A stretch of DNA of 64,000 nucleotides. It comes from Enterobacter sp. 10-1. Lineage in GTDB: Bacteria; Pseudomonadota; Gammaproteobacteria; Enterobacterales; Enterobacteriaceae. Position numbers and translations under genes: made by a program. Positions 1-12,593 of the stretch are shown piece by piece. Below the pieces are notes generated by a model. The model saw nothing but the letters and a program-made list of their open reading frames with translations, made no database searches and was not told where the DNA came from. The stretch's first letter is position 1. Each line of letters starts with the position of its first letter. The stretch covers positions 744,001 through 808,000 of the forward strand of contig NISF01000002.1 in the NCBI GenBank assembly GCA_002270295.1, read 5' to 3'.

Positions 1-388
<388 letters not shown>

Positions 389-411
389 TCATTCGCCTGA
401 GCGGGGGACAA

Positions 412-536
412 ATATCCTTCATACTTCAAGCTGCACGCGCGTTGGCGGAGCTCGCTCACTCCAGAGACATAGCTATCTATGTTCCCGGGAATTCGCTCTC
501 TTGCCGCCTTCCTGCAACCCGAATTATTTTGGATAT
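412..536 (-). repeat. ERIC element (intergenic repeat), about 125 bp
   Basis: An imperfect palindrome with terminal inverted repeats (ATATCC...GGATAT). It carries the characteristic ERIC inner segments: CATACTTCAAGCTGCA near one end, a GCCAACGC-type block, TGAGCGAGC, and a central palindrome around ATAGATAGCTATGT. Its conventional orientation is on the minus strand. It lies between obgE and yhbE, and its outer end contains the yhbE stop codon. As RNA it should fold into a long hairpin. Assignment is by recognition of the family consensus, not by a search. Confidence 0.85.
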
Positions 537-1477
537 ACTACCGCTTCATTTTTACGCCAGCGTCCCCAAAGACGATGACCAATGGCGGAAAACATCGCGC
601 CCGCAACCACGACAAACGCACCGAGATAACCCAACAGGTTTAACATCGGTTTGACGAAGAAATCGGGCCAGGCCATTGATAATAAATCTGAAAATAACAG
701 CGTAAACAGCGGAGTTAGCGTAATTAATGCGCTCACCTGCGCTGCCTGCCAACGCGCCATCGCTTCCGCGAGTGCGCCATAACCTACCAGCGTGTTCAAA
801 CCACAAAAGATCAGGCACGCCAGCTGCCAGTCGCTTAGCTGGGATATCACGCCCGGCTTTGCCAGCGGCAATAATGCGATAGTACATAAAGTGTACAGCA
901 AAAACAGGATTTGCTGTGATGCCAGACGACGCAATAACACCTTTTGCGCGACGCCATAGCTCACCCACACCGTCGCTGCAGCCACGCCAAAAATCACACC
1001 CCAGGTGTAATCCGTCAGGCGGGTAAAAATCTCGATCAGGCTGGTGTTGAAGAACATCACCAGCCCGCAGAGCAGCATTATCGCGCCGATAACCTGCGTC
1101 CCGCGCATCTTCTCCTTGAGGATAAAGACGCTGGCGACCATCATGCCAACCGGGGACAGCTGACCAATCACCTGCGAGGCCGTCGGGCTTAAATATTGCA
1201 AGGACGAGCTGAACAGAATGAAGTTACCGAACAGGCCGCCCGTCGCGATAGCCAGTAAAATTAGCCAGCGAGGTTTACGGAAAATACGCAGCGGCGGCAG
1301 CTTACCTTTAACCGCCAGGATCAACCCGAGGCCAATACTCGCCATTAAAAAGCGATAGAACACCACCGTTGGCGGTTCCATCACTTCCAGAACCTGCTTC
1401 ATTGCGATGGGCAGCGCACCCCAGCACATTGCGGTGGTGAGCGCCAAAACAATACCTATGCCGGCCTGCTGCTTCAT
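524..1477 (-). CDS. yhbE: DMT-superfamily (EamA) inner-membrane transporter YhbE
   Basis: Predicted inner-membrane permease of the drug/metabolite transporter superfamily, 317 residues, about the length of E. coli YhbE. Roughly ten hydrophobic segments arranged as two EamA repeats are visible, beginning with IGIVLALTTAMCWGALPIAM. The substrate is unknown. It lies downstream of rpmA beyond a strong terminator, so it relies on read-through or its own promoter, and precedes obgE. The last codons (Y-P-K-stop) lie inside the neighbouring ERIC element, so the natural C-terminus has been set by that insertion. Confidence 0.9.
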   Translation of the reverse strand: MKQQAGIGIVLALTTAMCWGALPIAMKQVLEVMEPPTVVFYRFLMASIGLGLILAVKGKLPPLRIFRKPRWLILLAIATGGLFGNFILFSSSLQYLSPTASQVIGQLSPVGMMVASVFILKEKMRGTQVIGAIMLLCGLVMFFNTSLIEIFTRLTDYTWGVIFGVAAATVWVSYGVAQKVLLRRLASQQILFLLYTLCTIALLPLAKPGVISQLSDWQLACLIFCGLNTLVGYGALAEAMARWQAAQVSALITLTPLFTLLFSDLLSMAWPDFFVKPMLNLLGYLGAFVVVAGAMFSAIGHRLWGRWRKNEAVVYPK

Positions 1478-1516
1478 GCCCGTTTTACCTGCGGAAAATT
1501 TTCCGGACTTCTAATG

Positions 1517-1548
1517 TAAAAAGCCCCGCAACACGTTGCGGGGCTTTA
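1517..1548 (-). terminator. Rho-independent terminator after rpmA
   Basis: A 13-bp perfect stem (AAAGCCCCGCAAC / GTTGCGGGGCTTT) with a short loop. The 3' arm continues into a run of T on the minus strand. It closes the rplU-rpmA transcript upstream of yhbE. Confidence 0.88.
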
Positions 1549-1572
1549 ATCCGTTACCGGACCTCGAAAACC

Positions 1573-1830
<258 letters not shown>

Positions 1831-1849
1831 TTAAATCTCTCCTCAGGTC

Positions 1850-2421
<572 letters not shown>

Positions 2422-3393
2422 ATGAATTTAGAAAAAATCAATGAGTTAACCGCGCAAGATATGGCGGGTGTCAATGCGACAATCCTTGAGCAACTCGACT
2501 CAGATGTTCAGCTTATCAATCAGTTAGGCTATTACATCGTCAGCGGAGGCGGTAAACGTATTCGTCCGATGATTGCGGTCCTCGCGGCGCGCGCCGTCGG
2601 TTACCAGGGGAATGCGCACGTCACCATTGCCGCGCTGATCGAATTTATCCATACCGCGACCCTGCTTCATGATGATGTTGTTGATGAGTCGGATATGCGT
2701 CGTGGCAAAGCCACGGCCAATGCGGCTTTTGGCAATGCAGCCAGCGTGCTGGTTGGTGATTTTATCTATACCCGCTCTTTCCAGATGATGACCAGCCTCG
2801 GTTCGCTGAAGGTGCTGGAAGTTATGTCGAAAGCCGTTAACGTGATTGCCGAAGGTGAAGTCCTGCAGCTGATGAACGTTAACGACCCGGACATCACGGA
2901 AGAAAACTACATGCGGGTGATTTACAGCAAAACAGCCCGACTGTTCGAAGCGGCCGCACAATGTTCCGGGATTCTCGCCGGCTGTACCGAGGAACAGGAG
3001 CGGGCATTACAGGATTACGGCCGCTATTTGGGCACCGCTTTCCAGCTGATCGATGATTTGCTGGACTATAGCTCCGACGGCGAACGTCTTGGTAAAAACG
3101 TGGGCGATGACCTGAACGAAGGTAAACCTACGCTACCGCTGCTGCATGCGATGCGTCATGGCACCCCAGAGCAGTCCGCAATGATTCGAGGCGCAATCGA
3201 ACAGGGTAACGGACGTCACCTGCTGGCGGCAGTCCTCGAGGCAATGGCAGCCTGCGGTTCGCTGGAATGGACGCAAAAACGCGCGGAGGAAGAAGCCGAT
3301 AAGGCGATTGTCGCGCTTCAGGTTTTACCCGACTCGCCGTGGCGCGAAGCGCTCATCGGCCTTGCGCACATCGCCGTGCAGCGCGATCGTTAA
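2422..3393 (+). CDS. ispB: Octaprenyl diphosphate synthase
   Basis: Trans-isoprenyl diphosphate synthase that elongates farnesyl-PP with isopentenyl-PP to make the C40 side chain of ubiquinone and menaquinone. It has 323 residues, as in E. coli. The first aspartate-rich motif DDVVD (residues 84-88), GGGKRIRP near residue 42, and the second aspartate-rich motif DDLLD (about residue 211) with downstream GKPTLPL are all intact. Transcribed alone, divergently from rplU, and followed by sfsB on the same strand. Confidence 0.97.
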   Translation: MNLEKINELTAQDMAGVNATILEQLDSDVQLINQLGYYIVSGGGKRIRPMIAVLAARAVGYQGNAHVTIAALIEFIHTATLLHDDVVDESDMRRGKATANAAFGNAASVLVGDFIYTRSFQMMTSLGSLKVLEVMSKAVNVIAEGEVLQLMNVNDPDITEENYMRVIYSKTARLFEAAAQCSGILAGCTEEQERALQDYGRYLGTAFQLIDDLLDYSSDGERLGKNVGDDLNEGKPTLPLLHAMRHGTPEQSAMIRGAIEQGNGRHLLAAVLEAMAACGSLEWTQKRAEEEADKAIVALQVLPDSPWREALIGLAHIAVQRDR

Positions 3394-3407
3394 CGACCCT
3401 TTCGCCC

Positions 3408-3428
3408 TTCCCGCGCCCGGCGCGGGAA
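3408..3428. terminator. GC-rich hairpin after ispB
   Basis: A 9-bp perfect stem (TTCCCGCGC / GCGCGGGAA) with a 3-base loop, 15 bp after the ispB stop. There is no T-run on the plus strand (it is followed by AGTTCCAAAAAA). It may be a weak or Rho-assisted terminator or an mRNA 3'-end stabiliser. Confidence 0.45.
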
Positions 3429-3590
3429 AGTTCCAAAAAAAACCTTCCCCGCTAAACCCCGCCTTTAACCTTGATGAATTCTGAATATTCGATCCATTTA
3501 CTGGAACTTGTTAGAACTTTAATAAACCAGGGGTATAGTTATTCAGTCGTCCGCTTGGGGCGATCTGGAACCTTATCAGCAGGAGAATTT

Positions 3591-3863
3591 ATGGATAAGT
3601 TCATCGATTGGCACCCGGCCGATATTATCGCCGGATTACGCAAAAAAGGAACGTCGCTGGCGGCGGAATCACGACGCAACGGATTGAGCTCCTCTACCCT
3701 GGCCAATGCACTAACCCGGCCGTGGCCCAAAGGCGAACTGATTATTGCTAATGCGCTGGAAACCACACCCTGGGCTATTTGGCCGTCACGCTACCACGAC
3801 CCGATTACCCATCAGTTTATCGACAGAACGCAGATGATACGCCAAAAGAAAAGTGAGAAGTGA
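3591..3863 (+). CDS. sfsB: Ner-like DNA-binding regulator SfsB (Nlp)
   Basis: Small helix-turn-helix protein of the Ner/Nlp family; the E. coli homologue is linked to maltose-regulon expression. The 90-residue product starts MDKFIDWHPADIIAGLRKKG, and the HTH core SLAAESRRNGLSSSTLANAL is clear. The frame is open upstream to 3471, but the ATG at 3591 was chosen because AGGAG precedes it by 6 bp and because it matches the ~92-residue family length. Encoded between ispB and the convergent murA. Confidence 0.92.
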   Translation: MDKFIDWHPADIIAGLRKKGTSLAAESRRNGLSSSTLANALTRPWPKGELIIANALETTPWAIWPSRYHDPITHQFIDRTQMIRQKKSEK

Positions 3864-3924
3864 GTCGAGGTAATAGAGGGTACTACAGCCCCCGGACAGA
3901 CGTCAGAGGGCTGCTACAACAGAT

Positions 3925-5199
<1,275 letters not shown>

Positions 5200-5238
5200 T
5201 TAAGAATTCATATACGCTGCAGGGAGCATCCCTACAGC

Positions 5239-5493
5239 TTAAAAGCCATTTAGTTTGCGATCGCGGGCCCATTCCTGCGGGGTATACGCCTTGATCGACA
5301 GAGCATGGATGCGGTTGTCGGCAATATATTCCATCAGCGGGGCGTAGATAGTCTGCTGCTTCTTCACCCGGCTCATGCCGTCGAACAGCTCGCCCACAGC
5401 AATAACCTGAAAGTGACTGCCATCGCCAGAGACGTGGACTTCCTGGAGGGAGAGTGCGTTCATCAGCACGGTCTGAATTTCATGATTTTCCAT
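5239..5493 (-). CDS. ibaG: BolA-family protein IbaG
   Basis: BolA-like protein that in E. coli forms [2Fe-2S] complexes with monothiol glutaredoxin and is acid-inducible. The 84-residue form starts [16 protein letters not shown]. The BolA core ([19 protein letters not shown], then [10 protein letters not shown]) and the C-terminal [17 protein letters not shown] are intact. The frame is open further upstream, but those residues do not resemble family members. The Shine-Dalgarno before this ATG is poor, so the start is less certain than the gene. Separated from mlaB by an intrinsic terminator. Confidence 0.93.
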   Translation of the reverse strand: MENHEIQTVLMNALSLQEVHVSGDGSHFQVIAVGELFDGMSRVKKQQTIYAPLMEYIADNRIHALSIKAYTPQEWARDRKLNGF

Positions 5494-5564
5494 GGGTTCA
5501 AATTTTATCTGGTAGTGAAAATAGCCCAACATCTTAGAGGAAAGTGACGCGGTCTTAAACAAGC

Positions 5565-5597
5565 AAAAAGCCCCATCGAAAATATTGATGAGGCTTT
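5565..5597 (-). terminator. Rho-independent terminator between mlaB and ibaG
   Basis: On the minus strand AAAGCCTCATC pairs with GATGGGGCTTT around a 9-base loop and runs into TTTTT. It closes the mlaFEDCB transcript, implying that ibaG-murA has its own promoter or depends on read-through. Confidence 0.8.
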
Positions 5598-5629
5598 GCG
5601 GATAGCGTCAGCAGTAACACTCTGAAAAA

Positions 5630-5920
5630 CTATGGGATCATATCGGCAGGAAGGTTGTAAAGACCGACCAGCGTTTGCAAATTATCGCTCTTGCCGATCA
5701 GCCGCGCCTCCCTGCCCTGACGACGAATCAGCGCCACGAAATGCACCAGCAGCGCAAGGCCGGCGGTATCGACCCGGGTTACCGCGCTCAGGTCGATAGC
5801 CGATACGCCTTCAGTCGCCTGCGCACGGTCGTCCCAGAGCGGGACCAGCAGATCCTGGTCCAGCTCCCCCTGCAGCGCCAGGCAGTCGCCGCGGCGAGTC
5901 CAGCTCAGCTGCCCGGTCAT
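5630..5920 (-). CDS. mlaB: STAS-domain protein MlaB
   Basis: Cytoplasmic STAS-domain subunit that binds the ATPase MlaF and stabilises the MlaFEDB lipid-transport complex. The product is 96 residues and shows the STAS core AIDLSAVTRVDTAGLALL; the Thr-Ala-Gly at the start of the helix is typical. Its ATG overlaps the mlaC stop codon by one base, so the two are translationally coupled. Last gene of the operon. Confidence 0.94.
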   Translation of the reverse strand: MTGQLSWTRRGDCLALQGELDQDLLVPLWDDRAQATEGVSAIDLSAVTRVDTAGLALLVHFVALIRRQGREARLIGKSDNLQTLVGLYNLPADMIP

Positions 5921-6555
5921 TATTTTTTCTGTTCCAGCGTAATCGGCTGCGCGGAGATCGATTTCAGCTGCGCGGTCAGGCCATCAACGCCTTTAGTACG
6001 CAGCAGATCGCTCCACTCGTTCTGCTTGGTGGTGATCATGCTCACCCCCTCAGCAATCATGTCGTAAGCCTGCCAGTTGCCGGTCTGGGTGTTTTTACGC
6101 CACTGGAAGTCCAGGCGCACCGGCGGACGGCCGTTAGGATCGAGGATCGTCACGCGGATAGGGACGATGGTCGCATCGCCCAGCGCCTGTTCCGGCGCGA
6201 TTTGATAGGTCTGACCGTGATACATCGCCAGCGCCTGACCGTATGCCTGCTTCAGATATTCGCGGAAGGCGGTAAAGTAGGCCTCACGCTGCGCCGGGGT
6301 CGCATCTTTGTAATAACGGCCCAGCACCAGCGCGCCAGCGTACTTCACCTGCACATACGGCATCAGCTCCTGGTCGACGATCTCGCGCAGATAGTTCGGG
6401 TTAGCCTGAATCTTCGGCTGCTCGTTTTTCAGGCGGTCGAAGGTTTTCTGCGCGGCTTCATCCATCAGCTTGTACGGATTGGACTGATCCGCTGCGGTCG
6501 CAGCAGTCAATGGCGCAATCGCCAGCATGGCGATCATCAGTAAGCGTTTAAACAT
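5920..6555 (-). CDS. mlaC: Periplasmic phospholipid shuttle MlaC
   Basis: Periplasmic carrier that moves phospholipids between the outer-membrane MlaA-porin complex and inner-membrane MlaFEDB. The 211 residues begin with a cleavable Sec signal peptide ([21 protein letters not shown], probable cleavage after TAA), followed by the MlaC/Ttg2D fold. The length agrees with E. coli. It sits 18 bp after mlaD and overlaps mlaB by one base. Confidence 0.97.
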   Translation of the reverse strand: MFKRLLMIAMLAIAPLTAATAADQSNPYKLMDEAAQKTFDRLKNEQPKIQANPNYLREIVDQELMPYVQVKYAGALVLGRYYKDATPAQREAYFTAFREYLKQAYGQALAMYHGQTYQIAPEQALGDATIVPIRVTILDPNGRPPVRLDFQWRKNTQTGNWQAYDMIAEGVSMITTKQNEWSDLLRTKGVDGLTAQLKSISAQPITLEQKK

Positions 6556-6573
6556 ATCGGGTCTCTCCTGAAA

Positions 6574-7125
6574 TTAGTGCGTCGTGGCGGCAGGCTGCGC
6601 TGCGTCAGTATGACTTTCCTGGGCCATCGGATCATCGCCAGAATTCTTATTGTCGCTGCCTTTACTGTTGTAAAGGAACTGGCCAATCAGATCTTCCAGA
6701 ACCATGGCCGATTTCGTGTCCTGAATCGTCCCGCCGTCTTTAAGGATAGATGTCCCCAGCTCCGGGTCTTCAAAACCCATGTTCAGAGCCAGGTACTGCT
6801 CGCCCAGCAGGCCCGAAGTACGAATGGCCAGCGAACTGGAGTCAGGAATATGGTTGTAGCTCTCATCGATATCGATGGCCACCCGCGGCAGATAGGTTTT
6901 TGTATCGAGCGTGATATCCGCCACCCGGCCCACGACCACGCCGCCAATGCGTACCGGCGACCGCGCCTTCAGGCCACCGATATTGTCGAACGTCGCGTAA
7001 AGACGATACGTCGGCTCGGTCCGCAGAGAGGTCACGTTCGCTGCTTTCAGGCATACAAACAGCGCCGCCAGCAGCGCCACCAGTAAAAATACGCCTACCC
7101 AGATTTCACTTTTTTTCGTTTGCAT
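6574..7125 (-). CDS. mlaD: MCE-domain lipid-transport subunit MlaD
   Basis: Inner-membrane-anchored MCE protein that forms the hexameric ring of MlaFEDB. The 183-residue form starts MQTKKSEIWVGVFLLVALLA with one N-terminal transmembrane helix. The MCE domain (YRLYATFDNIGGLKARSPVRIGGVVVGRV) follows at about residues 38-115. The start at 7125 was chosen over an upstream in-frame ATG (7140) because it reproduces the family N-terminus. Its start codon lies 4 bp after the mlaE stop. Confidence 0.96.
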   Translation of the reverse strand: MQTKKSEIWVGVFLLVALLAALFVCLKAANVTSLRTEPTYRLYATFDNIGGLKARSPVRIGGVVVGRVADITLDTKTYLPRVAIDIDESYNHIPDSSSLAIRTSGLLGEQYLALNMGFEDPELGTSILKDGGTIQDTKSAMVLEDLIGQFLYNSKGSDNKNSGDDPMAQESHTDAAQPAATTH

Positions 7126-7129
7126 GAAC

Positions 7130-8732
<1,603 letters not shown>

Positions 8733-8941
8733 AAAATCATCCTTACAAAACATCCCTCAGGCTAAGCATGGTGCTTTCTTCCACCATAAACCCAACATTT
8801 TTACAGAATCTTACCTGCCCGGGTTAGCGAAAGCTGGCATTTGTTTTACTTTTGACAAACATAAAGTCAAAATTAAGAATTCGTTACGCTGCGTACGGAC
8901 GGTCAGCGAGGCGACGATTATACCTGAAGAAAGGACTTTAG

Positions 8942-9919
8942 ATGCTCTTAGCGACGGCTCTGTTAATAATTGGTTTACTGCTGGTGGTCTACAGCGCCGA
9001 TCGTCTGGTCTACGCCGCTTCAATACTGTGCCGCATGATAGGGATCCCGCCGCTTATCATTGGTATGACGGTGGTGAGCATCGGTACCAGCCTGCCCGAG
9101 ATCATCGTCTCCGCGGCCGCCTCCCTGCACGGACAGACCGATCTGGCCATCGGCACGGCGATCGGATCGAACATCACCAATATCTTATTAATTCTTGGCC
9201 TCGCCGCCTTACTTCATCCATTTACCGTACATTCTGATATCCTGCGCCGCGAACTGCCGCTAATGTTGCTGGTCAGCCTGCTCGCGAGCTTTGTCCTGTA
9301 TGACGGTCAGCTCTCCCGCATGGACGGTCTTTTTTTACTGGCGTTAGCCATACTATGGCTGCTGTTCACGGTAAAAATAGCGCGCATCGCCGAACGTCAG
9401 GGTAACGATAGCCTGACCCGGGAACAGATAGCGGAGCTGCCGCGAGAAGGTTCGCTTCCCGTCGCCCTGCTGTGGCTGGGGGTGGCGATGATTGTCATGC
9501 CGATGGCGACCCGCATGGTGGTGGATAATGCCACCGTGCTGGCGAACTACTTCGCCATCAGCGAACTGACCGTCGGCCTCACGGTGGTCGCCATCGGCAC
9601 CAGCCTGCCGGAACTGGCGACCGCGATTGCTGGCGCACGTAAAGGGGAAGATGATATTGCCATCGGGAATATCATTGGCGCCAATATCCTTAATATCGTC
9701 CTGGTTCTCGGGCTGCCGGCGCTGATCGCGCCGGGCTCCTTCGCCCCCGAAGCGTTTACGCGCGACTATGCCGTCATGATGCTGGTCAGCGTAATTTTCG
9801 CCCTGCTGTGCTGGCGCCGAAAACGGCAGCCCAGCCGGCTCGCCGGGGCGCTGCTGGTCGGCGGTTTTGTGGTTTGGTTGGCGATGCTGTACTGGGCAGC
9901 ACCGCTCTTTGGTGAATGA
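8942..9919 (+). CDS. yrbG: Ca2+/Na+ antiporter-family membrane protein YrbG
   Basis: Inner-membrane CaCA-superfamily protein, 325 residues, about ten transmembrane segments in two inverted repeats. Each repeat carries a GTSLPE signature (VVSIGTSLPEIIVSAAA near residue 46 and VVAIGTSLPELATAIAG near residue 217), the ion-binding region of the family. The E. coli homologue has no proven physiological ion. It is the first gene of the yrbG-kdsDC-lptCAB cluster and its stop overlaps the region just before kdsD. Confidence 0.92.
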   Translation: MLLATALLIIGLLLVVYSADRLVYAASILCRMIGIPPLIIGMTVVSIGTSLPEIIVSAAASLHGQTDLAIGTAIGSNITNILLILGLAALLHPFTVHSDILRRELPLMLLVSLLASFVLYDGQLSRMDGLFLLALAILWLLFTVKIARIAERQGNDSLTREQIAELPREGSLPVALLWLGVAMIVMPMATRMVVDNATVLANYFAISELTVGLTVVAIGTSLPELATAIAGARKGEDDIAIGNIIGANILNIVLVLGLPALIAPGSFAPEAFTRDYAVMMLVSVIFALLCWRRKRQPSRLAGALLVGGFVVWLAMLYWAAPLFGE

Positions 9920-9933
9920 ATCGGGATACCATT

Positions 9934-10920
9934 ATGTCGCAAATAGATTTGCCAACGGATTTTGACTTTCAACAGGCAGGCCGCAAGGTCCTGGAAATTG
10001 AACGTGAAGGTCTGGCTCAGCTCGATCAATACATTAATGAAGATTTTACGCGCGCCTGCGAAACGATTTTCCGCTGCGCCGGCAAAGTGGTGGTCATGGG
10101 GATGGGCAAGTCCGGCCACATCGGGCGTAAAATGGCAGCCACCTTCGCCAGCACCGGTACGCCATCGTTCTTCGTACATCCCGGCGAAGCGGCCCACGGC
10201 GATTTAGGCATGGTCACGCCGCAGGACGTTGTTATCGCCCTGTCGAACTCCGGCGAGTCGAACGAAATTTTAGCGCTGATCCCCGTACTTAAGCGACAGC
10301 GGGTGCCGCTTATCTGCATGACCAGCCGTGCGGAAAGCAGCATGGCGCGCGCGGCGGATATCCACCTGTGCGTGAAGGTGCTAAAAGAAGCCTGTCCGCT
10401 AGGCCTGGCCCCGACGTCAAGCACTACCGCGGCGCTGGTGATGGGCGACGCTCTGGCGGTCGCGCTGCTGGAAGCCCGCGGCTTTACCGCCGAAGATTTC
10501 GCGCTCTCCCACCCCGGCGGCGCGCTGGGCCGTAAGCTGCTGCTGCGGGTCAATGATATCATGCACACCGGAGATGAAATCCCGCACGTTACTCTGCAGG
10601 CCACGCTGCGCGACGCGCTGCTGGAAATCACGCGTAAAAATTTAGGCATGACCGCTATCTGCGATGATGACATGAACATCATCGGTATTTTCACCGACGG
10701 CGACCTGCGTCGGGTGTTCGATTCCGGGGTCGATATGCGTAATGCCGGCATCGCCGAGGTCATGACGCCGGGTGGAATTCGCATCCGTCCCGGCATTCTG
10801 GCGGTCGATGCGCTGAACCTGATGCAAGCCCGTCATATCACCTGCGTATTAGTTGCCGATGGCGACCATCTGTTGGGTGTGGTACATATGCACGATCTCC
10901 TGCGCGCAGGCGTAGTGTAA
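9934..10920 (+). CDS. kdsD: D-arabinose 5-phosphate isomerase
   Basis: Converts ribulose 5-phosphate to arabinose 5-phosphate, the first step of Kdo synthesis for LPS. The 328 residues equal the E. coli length when started at MSQIDLPTDFDFQQAGR. It has an N-terminal SIS domain (GMGKSGHIGRKMAATFASTGTPSFFVHP, with SNSGESNE) and two C-terminal CBS domains (from about residue 205). An ATG six codons upstream (9916) overlaps the yrbG stop, but its extra residues are atypical. Confidence 0.96.
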   Translation: MSQIDLPTDFDFQQAGRKVLEIEREGLAQLDQYINEDFTRACETIFRCAGKVVVMGMGKSGHIGRKMAATFASTGTPSFFVHPGEAAHGDLGMVTPQDVVIALSNSGESNEILALIPVLKRQRVPLICMTSRAESSMARAADIHLCVKVLKEACPLGLAPTSSTTAALVMGDALAVALLEARGFTAEDFALSHPGGALGRKLLLRVNDIMHTGDEIPHVTLQATLRDALLEITRKNLGMTAICDDDMNIIGIFTDGDLRRVFDSGVDMRNAGIAEVMTPGGIRIRPGILAVDALNLMQARHITCVLVADGDHLLGVVHMHDLLRAGVV

Positions 10921-10934
10921 GTAAGGATAAAATA

Positions 10935-11501
10935 ATGAATAATGCTGATGCTCCGCTAGCGACCTGCTACGGACCGGTAAGCCCCGAATTTCTCGAACGC
11001 GCGGCGAAGATCCGTTTACTGATCCTCGACGTTGACGGCGTGCTTTCCGACGGTCTTATCTATATGGGCAACAACGGCGAAGAGCTGAAAGCGTTCAACG
11101 TACGCGATGGCTACGGGATCCGCTGCGCGCTGACTTCAGGCATTGAAGTGGCGATTATTACCGGGCGAAACGCTAAACTGGTAGAAGATCGCTGTAAGAC
11201 GTTAGGCATTACGCATCTGTATCAAGGGCAATCCGATAAGCTGCTGGCCTTCCGTGACTTATTAAGCAAGCTGGCCGTCCGTCCGGACGAGGTGGCCTAT
11301 ATTGGCGACGACCTGATCGACTGGCCGGTAATGGCAGAAACAGGCTTAAGCGTTGCAGTGGCGGATGCGCACCCGCTGCTGCTTCCACGCGCAGACTATG
11401 TTACCCGCATCAACGGCGGGCGCGGAGCGGTACGCGAAGTCTGCGATTTGTTACTATTGGCGCAGGGCAAGCTGGATGAGGCCAAAGGGCAATCAATATG
11501 A
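10935..11501 (+). CDS. kdsC: 3-deoxy-D-manno-octulosonate 8-phosphate phosphatase
   Basis: HAD-superfamily phosphatase that releases Kdo from Kdo-8-phosphate. It has 188 residues with the HAD nucleophile motif LDVDGVLSDG, the IITGRN motif and the acidic GDDLIDWPV motif. It is a capless C0-type tetramer in this family. The stop overlaps the lptC start (ATGA), so translation is coupled. Confidence 0.97.
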   Translation: MNNADAPLATCYGPVSPEFLERAAKIRLLILDVDGVLSDGLIYMGNNGEELKAFNVRDGYGIRCALTSGIEVAIITGRNAKLVEDRCKTLGITHLYQGQSDKLLAFRDLLSKLAVRPDEVAYIGDDLIDWPVMAETGLSVAVADAHPLLLPRADYVTRINGGRGAVREVCDLLLLAQGKLDEAKGQSI

Positions 11502-12073
11502 GTAAAACCAGACGTTGGGTTATCATTTTACTGTCGCTGGTCGCGCTGATCCTGATCGGCCTTAACCTGGCGGGTACCGACGATACCGCTCAGCCGGAGG
11601 TCAATCCTGATGACCCAACCTATACCAGCGAGCATACCGATACCGTCGTTTACAGTCCGGAAGGGGCGCTTAACTATCGCCTTATCGCCGAGCATGTCGC
11701 GTATTTTTCTGCGCAGGAGCTGTCGTGGTTCACTCAGCCGGTGATGACCACCTTTGATACCAACAAAGCCCCGAGCTGGTCAATCAAAGCGGATAAAGCC
11801 AAGCTGACCAACGATCGTATGCTGTATCTTTATGGGCACGTTGAGGTAAATGCGCTAAGCCCAGACTCTCAACTGCGCAAAATTACGACGGATAACGCCC
11901 AGATAAACCTGGTGACGCAGGATGTTACCTCCGATGACATGGTGACGTTGTACGGGACAACATTTAATTCCAGTGGCCTAAAAATGCGCGGGAACCTGCG
12001 CAGCAAAAATGCCGAGCTGATTGAAAAGGTTAGAACCTCTTATGAAATTCAGAACAAACAAACTCAGCCTTAA
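11498..12073 (+). CDS. lptC: LPS transport protein LptC
   Basis: Bitopic inner-membrane protein that receives LPS from LptB2FG and passes it to LptA in the periplasm. It has 191 residues with an N-terminal anchor (WVIILLSLVALILIGLNLAG) and a periplasmic beta-jellyroll. Its last 32 bp overlap the start of lptA in another frame, as in E. coli. Confidence 0.96.
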   Translation: MSKTRRWVIILLSLVALILIGLNLAGTDDTAQPEVNPDDPTYTSEHTDTVVYSPEGALNYRLIAEHVAYFSAQELSWFTQPVMTTFDTNKAPSWSIKADKAKLTNDRMLYLYGHVEVNALSPDSQLRKITTDNAQINLVTQDVTSDDMVTLYGTTFNSSGLKMRGNLRSKNAELIEKVRTSYEIQNKQTQP

Positions 12074-12587
12074 GATTGCGCTCGCCAGCGCCATACTGGC
12101 CGTCAGCCTGCCGGCACTGGCAAAGACTGGCGACACCGATCAGCCGATTCATATCGAATCCGATCAGCAGTCGCTGGATATGCAGGGCAATGTTGTCACC
12201 TTTACCGGTAATGTCGTCGTGACCCAGGGCACCATCAAGATCAATGCCGATAAGGTCGTGGTCACTCGTCCCGGCGGCGAGAGGGGTAAAGAGGTGATCG
12301 ACGGATACGGTAATCCGGCAACCTTCTTCCAGATGCAGGATAACGGCAAGCCGGTTAAAGGCCGCGCGTCAAAAATGCATTATGAACTGCAAAATGATTT
12401 CGTCGTCCTGACCGGCAATGCGCATCTGGAACAGATCGATAGCAATATCCAGGGCGACAAAATCACCTATCTGGTGAAAGAGCAGAAAATGCAGGCGTTC
12501 AGCAACAAAGGCGGGCGCGTGACTACGGTTCTGGTTCCTTCGCAGCTGCAGGACAAAGGCACCGATCAGCCAAAGAAAGGTAAGTAA
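12042..12587 (+). CDS. lptA: Periplasmic LPS-bridge protein LptA
   Basis: Periplasmic beta-jellyroll protein that oligomerises between LptC and LptD to carry LPS across the periplasm. The 181-residue precursor starts MKFRTNKLSLKIALASAILA with a Sec signal ending at LPALA, followed by the OstA domain (DTDQPIHIESDQQSLDMQG). The upstream in-frame ATG at 12021 is rejected because the signal peptide fits the 12042 start. It is slightly shorter than E. coli LptA at its C-terminal tail. Confidence 0.96.
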   Translation: MKFRTNKLSLKIALASAILAVSLPALAKTGDTDQPIHIESDQQSLDMQGNVVTFTGNVVVTQGTIKINADKVVVTRPGGERGKEVIDGYGNPATFFQMQDNGKPVKGRASKMHYELQNDFVVLTGNAHLEQIDSNIQGDKITYLVKEQKMQAFSNKGGRVTTVLVPSQLQDKGTDQPKKGK

Positions 12588-12593
12588 TTCGTT

